From Shewanella putrefaciens (lineage in GTDB: Bacteria; Pseudomonadota; Gammaproteobacteria; Enterobacterales; Shewanellaceae), in assembly GCF_016406325.1 (NCBI RefSeq), contig NZ_CP066370.1:4216001-4280000 (forward strand): DNA of 64,000 nt, written 5' to 3'. Shown here in pieces: positions 26,915 to 36,869 of the stretch. How positions within the stretch are numbered: the first letter of the stretch is position 1; every line of letters begins with the position of its first letter. Made by a program: the position numbers and the translations under genes. The notes below the pieces were generated by a model, which was not told where the DNA came from, searched no databases, and saw nothing but the letters and a program-made list of their open reading frames with translations.

Positions 26915-27451
26915 TTAAGCCTGTGGTTGGCTCTGACCATTCATAATGCTTTCACCGCCCTTTGAGGCAAGCTTTGCTAAGTCTTTATCAATAAAGAACA
27001 ACGCTTTACCATCTTCGCCTACTAAACGGATTTTATCGACAATCGACTTGAACAGTTTCTCTTCTTCGTGCTGCTCAGCGACATACCATTGTAGGAAATT
27101 AAAGGTTGAGTAATCTTGGTTAGCAAATGCTGCATGGGCTAATGCATTGATTTGGCGAGTGATCAACTGTTCATGTTCATAGGTCAACTCGAACAAGGCT
27201 AGCAAAGATGAAAATTGCGACTGTGGCGCTTCGATAGCCCCTAATAAAGGCAAACCACCGGTTTCACTCACATAGGTGAACAGACGACGCATATGGCCCA
27301 TTTCTTCATCGGCATGCTCACGCATAAACTTAGCTGCACCTTCAAACCCTTGATCCTCACACCATGCACTCATTTGCAGGTATAAGTTTGAGGAAAAGAA
27401 CTCCATATTAATTTGTTCATTCAACTTGTCGATCATGGCTGCTGACAGCAT
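26915..27451 (-). CDS. ftnA: Ferritin (FtnA type)
   Basis: Non-haem ferritin of 178 residues. The di-iron ferroxidase residues are visible in [10 protein letters not shown] (Glu), the EEMGH motif (Glu and His) and YEHEQ. The 24-mer shell stores iron as ferric mineral. ATG 27451 is chosen because GAGGG lies about seven bases upstream; the frame runs 11 codons further up without support. A Fur-like palindrome lies about 120 bases upstream, in line with iron-responsive control of ftnA in enteric bacteria. Confidence 0.95.
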   Translation of the reverse strand: MLSAAMIDKLNEQINMEFFSSNLYLQMSAWCEDQGFEGAAKFMREHADEEMGHMRRLFTYVSETGGLPLLGAIEAPQSQFSSLLALFELTYEHEQLITRQINALAHAAFANQDYSTFNFLQWYVAEQHEEEKLFKSIVDKIRLVGEDGKALFFIDKDLAKLASKGGESIMNGQSQPQA

Positions 27452-27792
27452 AGTAAACCCTCTTTTGCGCTCGAACTGAATCATAGGGTCACATTGTCAT
27501 TAAGGGGGCCAATAAAAGCAACAAAATTTACCTTTCATACTTATCTAAGTTAATGATTCTTTGATAAAAATGATTTTCATTTGTTCATAGACTCGTGTTC
27601 AGCCCTATGGTTTGGTATTCAAATAAGCTGCGATTTACCTTTAAATCGGCAGTAAAAACTGACAGTCCTATCACAGAAACAGGTATACAGATCATAGCCA
27701 TCGCAGATCACCATGGCATAATAGACAACCCTACTCAGGTGAAAACTCATTTCGCGTTGTCCTAGACAACCATTGCATTTAAGGAAGACCCG
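27452..27792. promoter_or_regulatory. Divergent region between ftnA and moeA with a Fur-like site
   Basis: AAATGATTTTCATTT at 27568-27582 is a near palindrome resembling the core of a Fur box. The remaining 300 bases show no gene; small frames here are shadows. Confidence 0.45.
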
Positions 27793-29046
27793 ATGTCCGT
27801 AAAAGCCGATCCTTGTTCGCAACCTAGCCTTATGCATCCCGATCAGGCCATTCCTCTTTTGCTCGAACAAGTGAGTCCTGTGTCAGACACCGAAGTCGTA
27901 CCATTGCCCCACGCACTTGGTAGAGTATTGGCCGAAGATCTGGCCTCTTGTATTGACTTACCCCCCTTCGATAACTCCTCGATGGACGGTTATGCCTTTC
28001 GTTTTGCCGACTTAAATACACAAACCAATCGCACCTCATTGCGACTCATAGGTAGCGCGTTTGCGGGCCATGGTTTTGAAGGTAAAGCCAAAGCAAACAC
28101 TTGTGTGCGTATTATGACAGGTGCGCCCGTGCCTGTGGGTTATGACACAGTACAGATGCAGGAAGAAACGGAAGTTCAAGGTGAACTTATCCTCATTAAT
28201 CACCCCAAAGGCAAAGGGGCAAATGTACGCTGCAAAGGTGAAGAACTCACCCAAGGCACCAAAGTACTCACCGCAGGAACTCAAATTGGGGCGGCAGAGT
28301 TAGGCGTATTAGCCACGATTGGCGTGAGCCAAGTGCGGGTTTATCGCCAGTTAAAGGTTGCCTTTTTCTCAACGGGAGATGAATTACGTCCCGTCGGCAG
28401 TGAGCTTGCTCCCGGTCAAATTTACGACTCTAACCGTTACTCTATTCAAGGTTTGCTCAGCAGGGCAAATGTGGAATGGATTGATTTAGGCGTGATAGCC
28501 GATGATCCTGAAGCGATTCGCCAAGCGTTTCGTACCGCAGCCAGCCAAGCCGATATGGTACTGACCTCGGGTGGCGTATCCGTGGGCGAAGCCGACTTTA
28601 CTAAACAAATTCTCGATGAAGAAGGCCAAATTACCTTTTGGAAACTCGCGATTAAACCGGGTAAACCCTTTGCAATGGGGCGTATAGGTAAGGCCGTATT
28701 CTGTGGTTTACCGGGTAATCCCGTTTCTTCAATGGTGACTTTTTATAAGTTAGTGTGGCCCATACTGAACAAGATGCAGGGATTAACCCCTGTAACGCCT
28801 TTGATGTTGGATGCAATACTGACAACGCCAGTGCGTAAACATCCTGGCCGAGTTGAATATCAACGGGGAGTGTTAAGCCGTAACACCCAAGGAGAACTTG
28901 AAGTCGCCATTACGGGCAGCCAAGGTTCTGGCATGCTGACCTCCATGAGCCTCGCGAACTGTTTTGTAATATTAGAGCAATCCCAAGGTGATACTCCCGC
29001 AGGTTCTAAAGTAACAGTAGAACCTTTTAACACAGTGCTTTGCTAG
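27793..29046 (+). CDS. moeA: Molybdopterin molybdenumtransferase
   Basis: MoeA of 417 residues, inserting molybdate into adenylylated molybdopterin. Characteristic segments are DNSSMDGYAFR, the MTGAPVP loop, TSGGVSVGEADF and GLPGNPVSSMV, followed by the C-terminal domain IV. AAGGAAG lies just upstream of the ATG. moeB follows after 12 bases, giving the classic moeAB operon. Confidence 0.97.
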   Translation: MSVKADPCSQPSLMHPDQAIPLLLEQVSPVSDTEVVPLPHALGRVLAEDLASCIDLPPFDNSSMDGYAFRFADLNTQTNRTSLRLIGSAFAGHGFEGKAKANTCVRIMTGAPVPVGYDTVQMQEETEVQGELILINHPKGKGANVRCKGEELTQGTKVLTAGTQIGAAELGVLATIGVSQVRVYRQLKVAFFSTGDELRPVGSELAPGQIYDSNRYSIQGLLSRANVEWIDLGVIADDPEAIRQAFRTAASQADMVLTSGGVSVGEADFTKQILDEEGQITFWKLAIKPGKPFAMGRIGKAVFCGLPGNPVSSMVTFYKLVWPILNKMQGLTPVTPLMLDAILTTPVRKHPGRVEYQRGVLSRNTQGELEVAITGSQGSGMLTSMSLANCFVILEQSQGDTPAGSKVTVEPFNTVLC

Positions 29047-29058
29047 GATTAGCGTAAT

Positions 29059-29817
29059 ATGAATGATCAAGTCGATATCCTCAGCGACAGCGAACTTTTA
29101 AGATATAGCCGTCAGATCTCCATCAAAGCGATGGATATCGACGGTCAAGAACGCTTAAAACAGGCCAAAGTACTTATGATAGGCGCGGGTGGCTTGGGCT
29201 GCGCCGCCAGCCAATACCTGACAGTTGCGGGCATTGGCGAACTCACACTTGTGGATTTTGATACGGTTGAACTCTCCAACCTACAACGCCAAGTGTTACA
29301 TCAAGACGCTAATATTGGTCAGCCCAAAGTGGCGTCAGCAAAACAAACACTAAGCCAGTTAAATCCCCATGTAGCAATCAACACTATCAATGCTGTGTTA
29401 GATGACCACGAATTTGATGCGCTTATCGCCGACCACAATATAGTGCTCGATTGTACCGATAATGTTAGCGTGCGTGAGCAGCTTAATCTCTGTTGTTTTA
29501 AGCATAAAGTGCCCTTAATTTCTGCCGCGGCTATCCGTATGGAAGGCATGGTAACTGTGTTTGATTATCAGGTTGAAACCCCTTGTTATCATTGTTTTAG
29601 CGCCCTATTTGGCGAGCAGCAATTAAGCTGTGTTGAATCAGGAATTCTCGCCCCTGTAGTGGGGATGATCGGTTGCTTACAAGCGGTTGAAGCCATTAAA
29701 GTCATAACCGGAATGGGTAAGACACTGGCAGGGCGTATTTTAATGATCGATGCAATGACCATGGAATTTCGCGAAATGAAACTGCCCAAACAACCCCATT
29801 GTAAGATTTGCCAATAA
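29059..29817 (+). CDS. moeB: Molybdopterin-synthase adenylyltransferase
   Basis: E1-like enzyme of 252 residues that adenylylates the C-terminus of MoaD. The ATP-binding GAGGLGCAA loop, the SNLQRQ segment, DCTDN, and two zinc-binding pairs (CYHC near residue 175 and CKIC at the C-terminus) are present. It directly follows moeA. Confidence 0.96.
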   Translation: MNDQVDILSDSELLRYSRQISIKAMDIDGQERLKQAKVLMIGAGGLGCAASQYLTVAGIGELTLVDFDTVELSNLQRQVLHQDANIGQPKVASAKQTLSQLNPHVAINTINAVLDDHEFDALIADHNIVLDCTDNVSVREQLNLCCFKHKVPLISAAAIRMEGMVTVFDYQVETPCYHCFSALFGEQQLSCVESGILAPVVGMIGCLQAVEAIKVITGMGKTLAGRILMIDAMTMEFREMKLPKQPHCKICQ

Positions 29818-29884
29818 CAGCCGTAGTGGTTTTAGATTAACTTCGCTTTATACAGCGATAAATTATAAGGATATAAAGGATCAT

Positions 29885-30547
29885 ATGGATTCACAAAATA
29901 GCGTTTTTGACCGTAGCACGACAAACGACACTATCATAGGCGCGGGGCTTTATAACCTAGTGATAGGCCTAACGCTCGTTTGGGGATTTGCAGTTAACTA
30001 TTGGATGGTCACTAATATTGATCCCAACACGATTGCAAGTATTAACCCTTGGATTTTCTTTATCGGCTATTTTGCCTCCTGTTTCTTTGGGATTTATCTA
30101 TTTCAAAAATCGAGTAACCCCGTCGTAAGCTTTATTGGCTATAACTTTGTAGTCGTCCCCTTTGGCTTAATTATCAATATGGTAGTGAGTCAATATGATC
30201 CAGAGTTAGTCACGGAAGCCATCAGAATAACGGGGCTAGTGACCGTAGCGATGATGTGCTTAGGTACACTTTTCCCCGCCTTTTTCCAAAAAATTGCTGG
30301 CGCACTCACCATAGCACTACTGCTCGTTATCGTGGTTGAACTGATTGAAATATTTATCTTTAATACTCACCACGGTATTTTAGATTGGATAGTCGTGCTT
30401 ATTTTCTGCGGTTATATCGGTTACGACTGGGGACGGGCGAATCAAATCCCCAAGACCATAGATAATGCCATTGATAGTGCCGCGGCTTTATATATGGATA
30501 TCATCAACCTATTCTTACGAATTTTGCGCATATTAGGTCGTAAATAA
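29885..30547 (+). CDS. Bax inhibitor-1/YccA-like membrane protein
   Basis: Protein of 220 residues with about seven hydrophobic helices. The C-terminal region with GYDWGRANQI and then DIINLFLRILRILG matches the end of Bax inhibitor-1 family proteins, which form pH-sensitive calcium-leak type channels. The ATG has AAAGGA just upstream. It lies 67 bases after moeB and could share its transcript; no functional link is known. Confidence 0.8.
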   Translation: MDSQNSVFDRSTTNDTIIGAGLYNLVIGLTLVWGFAVNYWMVTNIDPNTIASINPWIFFIGYFASCFFGIYLFQKSSNPVVSFIGYNFVVVPFGLIINMVVSQYDPELVTEAIRITGLVTVAMMCLGTLFPAFFQKIAGALTIALLLVIVVELIEIFIFNTHHGILDWIVVLIFCGYIGYDWGRANQIPKTIDNAIDSAAALYMDIINLFLRILRILGRK

Positions 30548-30629
30548 GCACCTTACCTATCGGTGACACTATTGAAGAATGGGCATTATTTCGCCGCGAT
30601 CATAAAGAAGAAAACCAATAGCTTAATAC

Positions 30630-30660
30630 CAAGGTAGGCGTCAATGACACCTACCTTTTA
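30630..30660. terminator. Terminator between convergent genes
   Basis: AAGGTAGG pairs with CCTACCTT (30631-30638 with 30650-30657), extended by an inner GTC/GAC pairing and followed by a short T run. Confidence 0.75.
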
Positions 30661-30667
30661 TATTCAA

Positions 30668-31741
30668 TTAATCTGATAAATGCGCATTGCGCCAGATTTT
30701 ACGTTTAGCTGCCGACTGAAAGCTCCATGCTAAAATCCGCGTCATTTTATTGCCTTGCTGCATTTCTATGGTTTTGACTGTATCTACGGCCAATTTCGCT
30801 AATGCTTGATAGCATGGTTTCAAATTTTCCTTCTTAGAGACCAGACTCGTAAACCACAAACATTGATCGGCAAATGCTTGGCTCTCATCGATCATTGTGG
30901 CTAAAAACTGCGGCTCACCGCCTTGGCACCAGAGTTCTGCCCCCTGTCCCCCAAAATTCAGTTTAGCCACAGGTTTGGCTGTACGACCGCGATTAAGTTG
31001 CAGATTACGGACTTTACGCAGGCTTCCTTCTGCCGCTTCGGCTAAAGAAGCGTGAAAAGGTGGATTACAGAGGGTTAACTCGAAGCGTTCTTGAGGCTGA
31101 ATAACGCCCTTAAATATCGCGCTTTCATCGCCCTGCAATCTTAAATTTAAACGGCCGTGTAATACAGGATTTTGTGCAATGATCCCTTGGACATTCGCTA
31201 AAGAAATCGAATTGATATCCGATGCCACAAAATGCCAACCATAAACTTGGCAGCCCAAAATAGGGTAAATACCATTCGCGCCAGTACCAATATCGAGTAC
31301 AGAAACACGATCCATAACTAAGTGGTGATCTCCTTCAGCTAAAAGATCTGCCAAATAGTGTAGATAATCCACTCTACCGGGAATAGGAGGACATAGCGCG
31401 CCTTTAGGGATATCCCAAAAATCAATCCCATAATGATGTTTAAGTAGCGCAGTATTCAGGGTTTTAACCGCCTCTGGATCCGCAAAATCTATGGATAATC
31501 CACCAAATGATGTTGGTCGCACAAAGGCATTAAGTCGAGGAAATGCTTTGATCAGAGCGTTAAAATCATAGCCATTAATATGGACATTGCGTGGATGTAG
31601 TGCTTTTTTTATCTCAGCGATTGAACGTGTGTTAACGGGAGTCCTTTTCACCTTAGCTCGAGCACTCGGATGTTGAGTTTTAGGCTTACCGTTAGGCGCA
31701 TTACAGGATAGTATCTGAGTAGAACGAGGAGGTTTTGGCAT
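30668..31741 (-). CDS. rlmF: 23S rRNA (adenine(1618)-N6)-methyltransferase
   Basis: RlmF of 357 residues. After a basic N-terminal tail the conserved HPRNVHINGYDF segment opens the domain, followed by DIGTGANGIYPI (SAM-binding motif I) and the NPPF catalytic motif of adenine N6-methyltransferases (CNPPFHAS). It methylates A1618 of 23S rRNA. It appears to be monocistronic, convergent with the Bax-inhibitor-like gene. Confidence 0.95.
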   Translation of the reverse strand: MPKPPRSTQILSCNAPNGKPKTQHPSARAKVKRTPVNTRSIAEIKKALHPRNVHINGYDFNALIKAFPRLNAFVRPTSFGGLSIDFADPEAVKTLNTALLKHHYGIDFWDIPKGALCPPIPGRVDYLHYLADLLAEGDHHLVMDRVSVLDIGTGANGIYPILGCQVYGWHFVASDINSISLANVQGIIAQNPVLHGRLNLRLQGDESAIFKGVIQPQERFELTLCNPPFHASLAEAAEGSLRKVRNLQLNRGRTAKPVAKLNFGGQGAELWCQGGEPQFLATMIDESQAFADQCLWFTSLVSKKENLKPCYQALAKLAVDTVKTIEMQQGNKMTRILAWSFQSAAKRKIWRNAHLSD

Positions 31742-31797
31742 AACAACTCAATACATAGGGCCGATACTGACTCGGCCCTTACGCTAATATGACGAGA

Positions 31798-32220
31798 TTA
31801 ATCGTAGAGATAAGAAGTAAATAACAAGTTTAAAATAATAGACTTACCCGATTCTTTAATAATGAGATTATTCAACATATCAAAGCACTCACGGCGGATC
31901 TCTTCTCGACCGATTAAGGATTTAACTTTCTCTTCCGATTGATTTCCAAGTATCTCGACAAGCGCAGCGCGCAGTAATGGATCATGGCGCTGAAGGATCA
32001 GTAAGTCTTCCGGATTTTTAACCATTAACTCAACACTGATCTTCACAAAACCGAGCTTTTTACGATTGGAAATATAATTGGTCACAATCTCGGGATCAAA
32101 ACCATAGTAAGCATAGTTAGCCACAGGCGGCGTTGCGGGAGGCGTTTCTTTCTCATCAGCGGCATAGACACTGAAAACAACACCAAACACCATCAGGCAG
32201 GCTGTTAGTAATTTTTTCAT
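31798..32220 (-). CDS. FliL-like exported protein
   Basis: Protein of 140 residues with a cleavable signal peptide (ending VYAA) rather than the usual FliL membrane anchor. The mature part resembles the FliL periplasmic domain: KISVELMVKNPEDLLILQRH, then RAALVEILGNQSEE, and the ending ILNLLFTSYLYD. FliL assists the flagellar stator, yet no flagellar genes are near; it lies between rlmF and ubiC. It may be a paralogue with another partner. Confidence 0.7.
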   Translation of the reverse strand: MKKLLTACLMVFGVVFSVYAADEKETPPATPPVANYAYYGFDPEIVTNYISNRKKLGFVKISVELMVKNPEDLLILQRHDPLLRAALVEILGNQSEEKVKSLIGREEIRRECFDMLNNLIIKESGKSIILNLLFTSYLYD

Positions 32221-32334
32221 CGTGGTTTATAGCTCCCTAACAAGTGTGGTCAATGGAAGAAACTTCCCAATCTATCTGCTCGCGCCGCGACATGGTAGAC
32301 TGCCGACGTTTGCCTATATTGTAACGAGTATTTA

Positions 32335-32895
32335 ATGAATGTGACTAGCTTAAGCTTCCCCTATGGTGAATCTATTCAATGGTTTTGTGCTGATCGTACC
32401 GATAAACTTCCCCCGTCACCGCTAAAAGAGTGGTTACTCGCCCCAGGCAGCCTGACAAAAAAACTCAAAACCTGCTGCAATCAGTTTGAAGTCAAAGTCC
32501 TCGGTGAAGGCCAACTCGCCCCCTTCAAAGATGAATATCCTCAGCAAGGCTCTGTTTGGGTTCGTGAAGTATTGCTATGCCTTGATAATGTTCCTTGGGT
32601 GTTTGCCAGAACCTTAATCCCACTCTCTTTGCTGTCTGAACGAGAAGCGGATTTTCTCGGTTTGGGTTCTCGTCCCCTTGGCGAATTACTCTTTAGCCAA
32701 GATAACTTTATCCCCGGCAGAATAGAAGTCGCCAGCTTTGATACAGGTAGTCGTCTTGCACACTTAGCTGCAAGTTTAGATCAAAGGGTTGAACATCTCC
32801 TGTGGGGACGCCGTCGCTATTTTCACCACGGCCAGGATGAGATGATCGTCAGTGAAATATTTTTACCTGCGGCCGAGCGAGCAATTTGCCAGTGA
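32335..32895 (+). CDS. ubiC: Chorismate lyase
   Basis: UbiC of 186 residues, making 4-hydroxybenzoate from chorismate in the first committed step of ubiquinone synthesis. Family segments include [30 protein letters not shown] and [11 protein letters not shown], with the conserved active-site Arg in VREV and the late Glu in SEIFLPA. No ubiA follows within the window, unlike E. coli. Confidence 0.93.
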   Translation: MNVTSLSFPYGESIQWFCADRTDKLPPSPLKEWLLAPGSLTKKLKTCCNQFEVKVLGEGQLAPFKDEYPQQGSVWVREVLLCLDNVPWVFARTLIPLSLLSEREADFLGLGSRPLGELLFSQDNFIPGRIEVASFDTGSRLAHLAASLDQRVEHLLWGRRRYFHHGQDEMIVSEIFLPAAERAICQ

Positions 32896-32933
32896 TCACT
32901 TTTATCTTGCGTTAATTCTTAATCACAATGCAG

Positions 32934-32961
32934 AAAAATGCCTCTAAATAGAGGCATTTTT
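32934..32961. terminator. Bidirectional intrinsic terminator
   Basis: AAAAATGCCTC pairs with GAGGCATTTTT, between the convergent ubiC and M6 protease genes. Confidence 0.9.
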
Positions 32962-32971
32962 CATCTGGTTC

Positions 32972-35563
32972 TTAGTAAGCATGTAACTGACGACGCCAAG
33001 CAAATAAACCAAGGAAAGCAAGACTTAACCAACCTAAACTACCACCACCTCCACCAGAACCTTCACTACTCGGAGGTGTTACTGGCGGCGTGACAGACGC
33101 GGTAACTGTTACCGTTGAACTGCTACTGGCTGTTGTATTTTGTGTATCTGTTACTGTGAGTGTCACTGTGTAAGTCCCAGCCGCCGTATAGGTGTGGGTT
33201 GGCGCTGCCGCTGTACTTGTGGTGCCATCGCCAAAATCCCAAGCGTAGGTTACTGCACCTACAGCACCTTGAGTATTACTGACAAAGTTGACGGCTAACT
33301 GATTCACTGTTTTAGTAAAACTGACCGTTAATGGCACTATCACAGCGGAGTTCGCATTGGCTAAGCGAACAACCGCAGTACTGTTATTGCTGGCTTGGGA
33401 TAAAACCTCCATCGTTAGGCCTAGTTTCTGCAACACCATACCTGACTGAGGTTGCAGGGGCGCACTGTAATCTAAACTGTCATCGAATAGGCTTACGGCA
33501 TTAAGATGGCTATCCCCCGCAAACGCTGTTTGTCTCACAGTGCTAAAAGCTGCATCGCGGATTTGCTCATCGGTAGAGCGAGTACCGATCATATTTTGGT
33601 CGGCATCAATAACACCAATCAAACTATACCCAGGATGAGCAGACACATTATTGTCGTAATAGCTTAAGTTCTCTAACCATAACAATACGCCTGGATCAAA
33701 GCCCGCCACTCTCAAGCCTGCATCGACCCCATTATGGCTACGTAATTGCATAAGATAACGCGATGGTGCGCCAGGACGCGCATCTTGGATACGACTATAA
33801 CCGTTTAATGTCACTTTACCCGCAACTTCAGCGTTATCAGCATAGAGTTCAGTGGTGTTCTGCTTAATGCTGATATTATCGATAGTCACCCCCGACTCTG
33901 AGGCATACTCATCGGTCACATAGTTGATTTCAATAGGAACTGCTGTACCAGAAAAGCCGGATAAATCATATTCTAAGGTAACCCAAGCATCGTTACCCTC
34001 CGCCTGAGGAATTGCTGACGATTCGCCCGTAATGATATGGCGAGCGCTATTCATCGCGTTAACCGACTTTGTATAATTACCCGGAATTGCTGTACCTCTT
34101 ACTTTTACCTGCATATAGTCATAATCAGGTTCCATGCTCCAACTCGCTTTCATCGTTAAAGTGAGTTTATCGCTTGTTACTGTAGGTAAATTAACAGCAA
34201 AGCTCATACTGTTATTTAGCATATTTCCTTGGCCAGAATAATACTGGTAACTGCCTTGATAGGGAGCCTTAAAAGGAATAGGCGCAGCAGGAAGTGGAAT
34301 AGAAATTTGATTCACGGCTTGATGGTTAACCGCCTCATTTAAGGTCAACTCCATCCCAGACTTAGGAATACTCGCTAGGGTTATTTCACGCTCATTTAAC
34401 CACTTTCCTTTGTATTTTTCCTGTAGGTAAGAGCGAGCATAAGGGCTAAAACCACTCGGTTGGGCACCCGCAATACTGCCAGCCCAACTGCCACCCGACA
34501 TCAAAGACCATAAGCCTACAGGCGAGCCATCTTTATTGGTATTTGACGAAGTATCGTATTCATCGGGTAAACCTAAATCATGGCCAAACTCGTGGGTACA
34601 CACTCCAGTTCCCGCATCAATTGGCTGAATAGTGTAGCCAAACAATTTCTTCGTTGAATTCGGAATGGCATAACCGCGAGTCCTTTGGTCAACAAAATAT
34701 CGGTGGGACCAGATAGCATTGGCCCCCAGCTTTCCACCGCCAGCTTCTTCACCAATGCTGGAGTGAAAAATCATCACATGATCGATAATGCCATCAGGTT
34801 CATCTAAGTTGCCGTTATTATTTAAATCGTAAGGATCTTCAACATCATAACTGGCTAATTCAGCCGCCGACATATCCGCAACCGCTTGGGATACAGCCTC
34901 CTTAATGAGGTCAGTTACATTGGCATCACTGTCGGTTTGTGCATCATTAGCACCATAATATTCCGCATTTTGACTCGCGGTATACCAACCTTTTACATCG
35001 CCAGTGAAGAAGAAGGTTTTACCTGAAACCGCTTGATAATACTGGTACCCCGAATCAAAAGCCTGCCCCTGTGGACCTTTAAATCCCGAGGTAGAAAAGA
35101 GCAAATCCTTATAGTGAGAGACAGGATAACTCGGGTAGAACATCTCTGTATCACCCGTTTTTAAGCCATTGTTATTATATTTTAGGTTTGGAAAATCAAT
35201 CAGAACGGCTAATACTTTCACCGTTTTTGTGACATCAGCATCGGCGACTAAACGCTGCGCAGGGGAACGCATCAACTTGGATGATTTGGACTGTTGTAAA
35301 CGAGCATGCTCGGCTTCAACCTCAATACGAGGGGCCTTAGGTTGAGCTAGGGTAGCACGATGAATATAAGCCTCAACCGCAGCCTGTTTGACACTTTTAC
35401 TCGCGTCAACAGAAACCTCACCGCGCTCAATTAGCCAATATAAGATTCGCTCCTTATTAATCACCCCTGCATCAGCAGGGGTATGATTTGGTGCAGCAAT
35501 ACTGGCGCCGCTCATCAATGCCAGCATCAGCACAAATGCTGTGATGTCTTTTATGCTTCGCAT
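32972..35563 (-). CDS. Secreted M6-family metalloprotease with PKD domain and GlyGly-CTERM
   Basis: Protein of about 863 residues: signal peptide, propeptide, M6 (immune inhibitor A-like) catalytic domain with the zinc motif HEFGH at about residues 324-328 and the downstream Asp/Glu ligand in LPDEYD, then a jelly-roll-like region, a PKD domain (about 740-818, with YAWDFGDGTTS), and a C-terminal sorting tail GSGGGGGSLGWLSLAFLGL ending in WRR. That tail is the GlyGly-CTERM signal, processed by rhombosortase after type II secretion. ATG 35563 (GAGGT upstream) or ATG 35581 could be the start. It is a likely exoprotease. Confidence 0.88.
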   Translation of the reverse strand: MRSIKDITAFVLMLALMSGASIAAPNHTPADAGVINKERILYWLIERGEVSVDASKSVKQAAVEAYIHRATLAQPKAPRIEVEAEHARLQQSKSSKLMRSPAQRLVADADVTKTVKVLAVLIDFPNLKYNNNGLKTGDTEMFYPSYPVSHYKDLLFSTSGFKGPQGQAFDSGYQYYQAVSGKTFFFTGDVKGWYTASQNAEYYGANDAQTDSDANVTDLIKEAVSQAVADMSAAELASYDVEDPYDLNNNGNLDEPDGIIDHVMIFHSSIGEEAGGGKLGANAIWSHRYFVDQRTRGYAIPNSTKKLFGYTIQPIDAGTGVCTHEFGHDLGLPDEYDTSSNTNKDGSPVGLWSLMSGGSWAGSIAGAQPSGFSPYARSYLQEKYKGKWLNEREITLASIPKSGMELTLNEAVNHQAVNQISIPLPAAPIPFKAPYQGSYQYYSGQGNMLNNSMSFAVNLPTVTSDKLTLTMKASWSMEPDYDYMQVKVRGTAIPGNYTKSVNAMNSARHIITGESSAIPQAEGNDAWVTLEYDLSGFSGTAVPIEINYVTDEYASESGVTIDNISIKQNTTELYADNAEVAGKVTLNGYSRIQDARPGAPSRYLMQLRSHNGVDAGLRVAGFDPGVLLWLENLSYYDNNVSAHPGYSLIGVIDADQNMIGTRSTDEQIRDAAFSTVRQTAFAGDSHLNAVSLFDDSLDYSAPLQPQSGMVLQKLGLTMEVLSQASNNSTAVVRLANANSAVIVPLTVSFTKTVNQLAVNFVSNTQGAVGAVTYAWDFGDGTTSTAAAPTHTYTAAGTYTVTLTVTDTQNTTASSSSTVTVTASVTPPVTPPSSEGSGGGGGSLGWLSLAFLGLFAWRRQLHAY

Positions 35564-35806
35564 TTTTAATTTACCTCTCATAAAAACCGGCCCCTTGTCA
35601 CACTGCTTGCTAACACAAAAACACCGATCCGATGGCAAATACATCCTTCTTTATAATCTAGTATAAATTCTGGTGCGTTATGGTTTGTATACAGAAAGAT
35701 TGACATTATCAGGACACCGCAAGAGTAACAACTTTGATACATTTGTCTGTATGCAGCATTTTTTGTTTTGTCAGCAGATATTCAGCTAATGCCTATATTC
35801 GGTAAG

Positions 35807-35842
35807 AAAAAAGCCGCATTAACCTTAAGCTAATACGGCTTT
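35807..35842 (-). terminator. Terminator downstream of marC-like gene
   Basis: AAAGCCG at 35810-35816 pairs with CGGCTTT at 35836-35842, with further pairing inside. The A run on the left side serves the minus-strand MarC gene. Confidence 0.75.
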
Positions 35843-35869
35843 ATTCATTTTAGATAACTTGAATGCTAT

Positions 35870-36463
35870 TTATCCCGTCGTTTTCATATAATTTGAAACA
35901 CCATCGAGGAACATTTGCACCGATATCATCACGAGCACCATACCCATAAGACGCTCGACGGCAGTTAAACCCTTCTCCCCCAACATACGGGTGAAGAGCT
36001 TATAAAACATCAAGATAACCGCACTTGCAGCCCAAGCCGACACTAAGGCAATCGTCCAATCCCCCATACGAGAGCCATCGGTATGGGCGAGTAAAATAAG
36101 TGCGGCTAAGATAGATGGCCCCGCCATCAAGGGGATCGCCATTGGCACAATAAAAGGCTCTTCACCTGCAGCTAACCCCACAACACCACCGGGTTGAGGG
36201 AAAATCATTTTAATTGCAATCAGGAACAAAATAATCCCGCCAGCAATACTCACGGACTCGGAGCGTAAATTGAGGAAACTTAAGATAGCTTCGCCTGCAT
36301 AGAGGAAGGCGAGCATGATAACTAAAGCGAAGAGTAGCTCGCGGATCAATACTTTACGACGTTTTTTAGGCTCGATATGACGTAGAATCGAGGCGAAAAT
36401 CGGCAAATTCCCGAGAGGGTCCATAATCAGAAATAACATTACCGCAGCAGAAAATATATCCAT
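35870..36463 (-). CDS. yhgN: MarC/YhgN-family membrane protein
   Basis: Integral membrane protein of 197 residues with six helices. The opening FLIMDPLGNLPIFASIL and the GGIILFLIAIKMIFP segment are typical of the MarC family, and the length matches E. coli YhgN. These proteins were once thought to export antibiotics; their substrate is unknown. Monocistronic. Confidence 0.88.
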   Translation of the reverse strand: MDIFSAAVMLFLIMDPLGNLPIFASILRHIEPKKRRKVLIRELLFALVIMLAFLYAGEAILSFLNLRSESVSIAGGIILFLIAIKMIFPQPGGVVGLAAGEEPFIVPMAIPLMAGPSILAALILLAHTDGSRMGDWTIALVSAWAASAVILMFYKLFTRMLGEKGLTAVERLMGMVLVMISVQMFLDGVSNYMKTTG

Positions 36464-36869
36464 TTAACTTTATCAATGCCCAAGCCAACATAAGCCCATA
36501 TTGTATAACCTTTTCTCGACACGGGTATGAAAATTTACGCCCTATACCCAACAATCCCAAGATACGCGTTTCAGCGCGCCTAGGTACTTCAATTCAGCAC
36601 ACATCAATGGCTGAATGCTGCCACCTCTTGAGTTGATGCAAGGGGTGCGCTATATGCTCCGTCCCGGCGCCGCGCTTAACCACAGGGTAAAACGCTTTAA
36701 ACTCCCGCAGAGTCCTGGATATTTATAGATGGGTAAACCGAGTAAAATCTCCACGACATTGACACAAATATCATTGGTACGTCAGTTTGGTAAATTACCA
36801 ACAAGTCACTGCTCATTTACATAACAACTGCTATACTACGGCGTTTTTTCAATAAATATTGTGGACTCC
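36464..36869. promoter_or_regulatory. Divergent intergenic region with operator-like palindrome
   Basis: TTGGTAA-A-TTACCAA at 36787-36801 is a perfect inverted repeat, 70 bases before the ZIP-like gene. A plus-strand frame from ATG 36615 runs 37 codons to a TAG and continues in the same frame to 36824; it lacks a clear ribosome binding site. Nothing else was recognised. Confidence 0.45.

Noticed and set aside
36575..36760. Cobalamin or other known riboswitch before the ZIP-like gene
   Set aside because: Some GC-rich pieces suggested it, but no class-defining motif is present.
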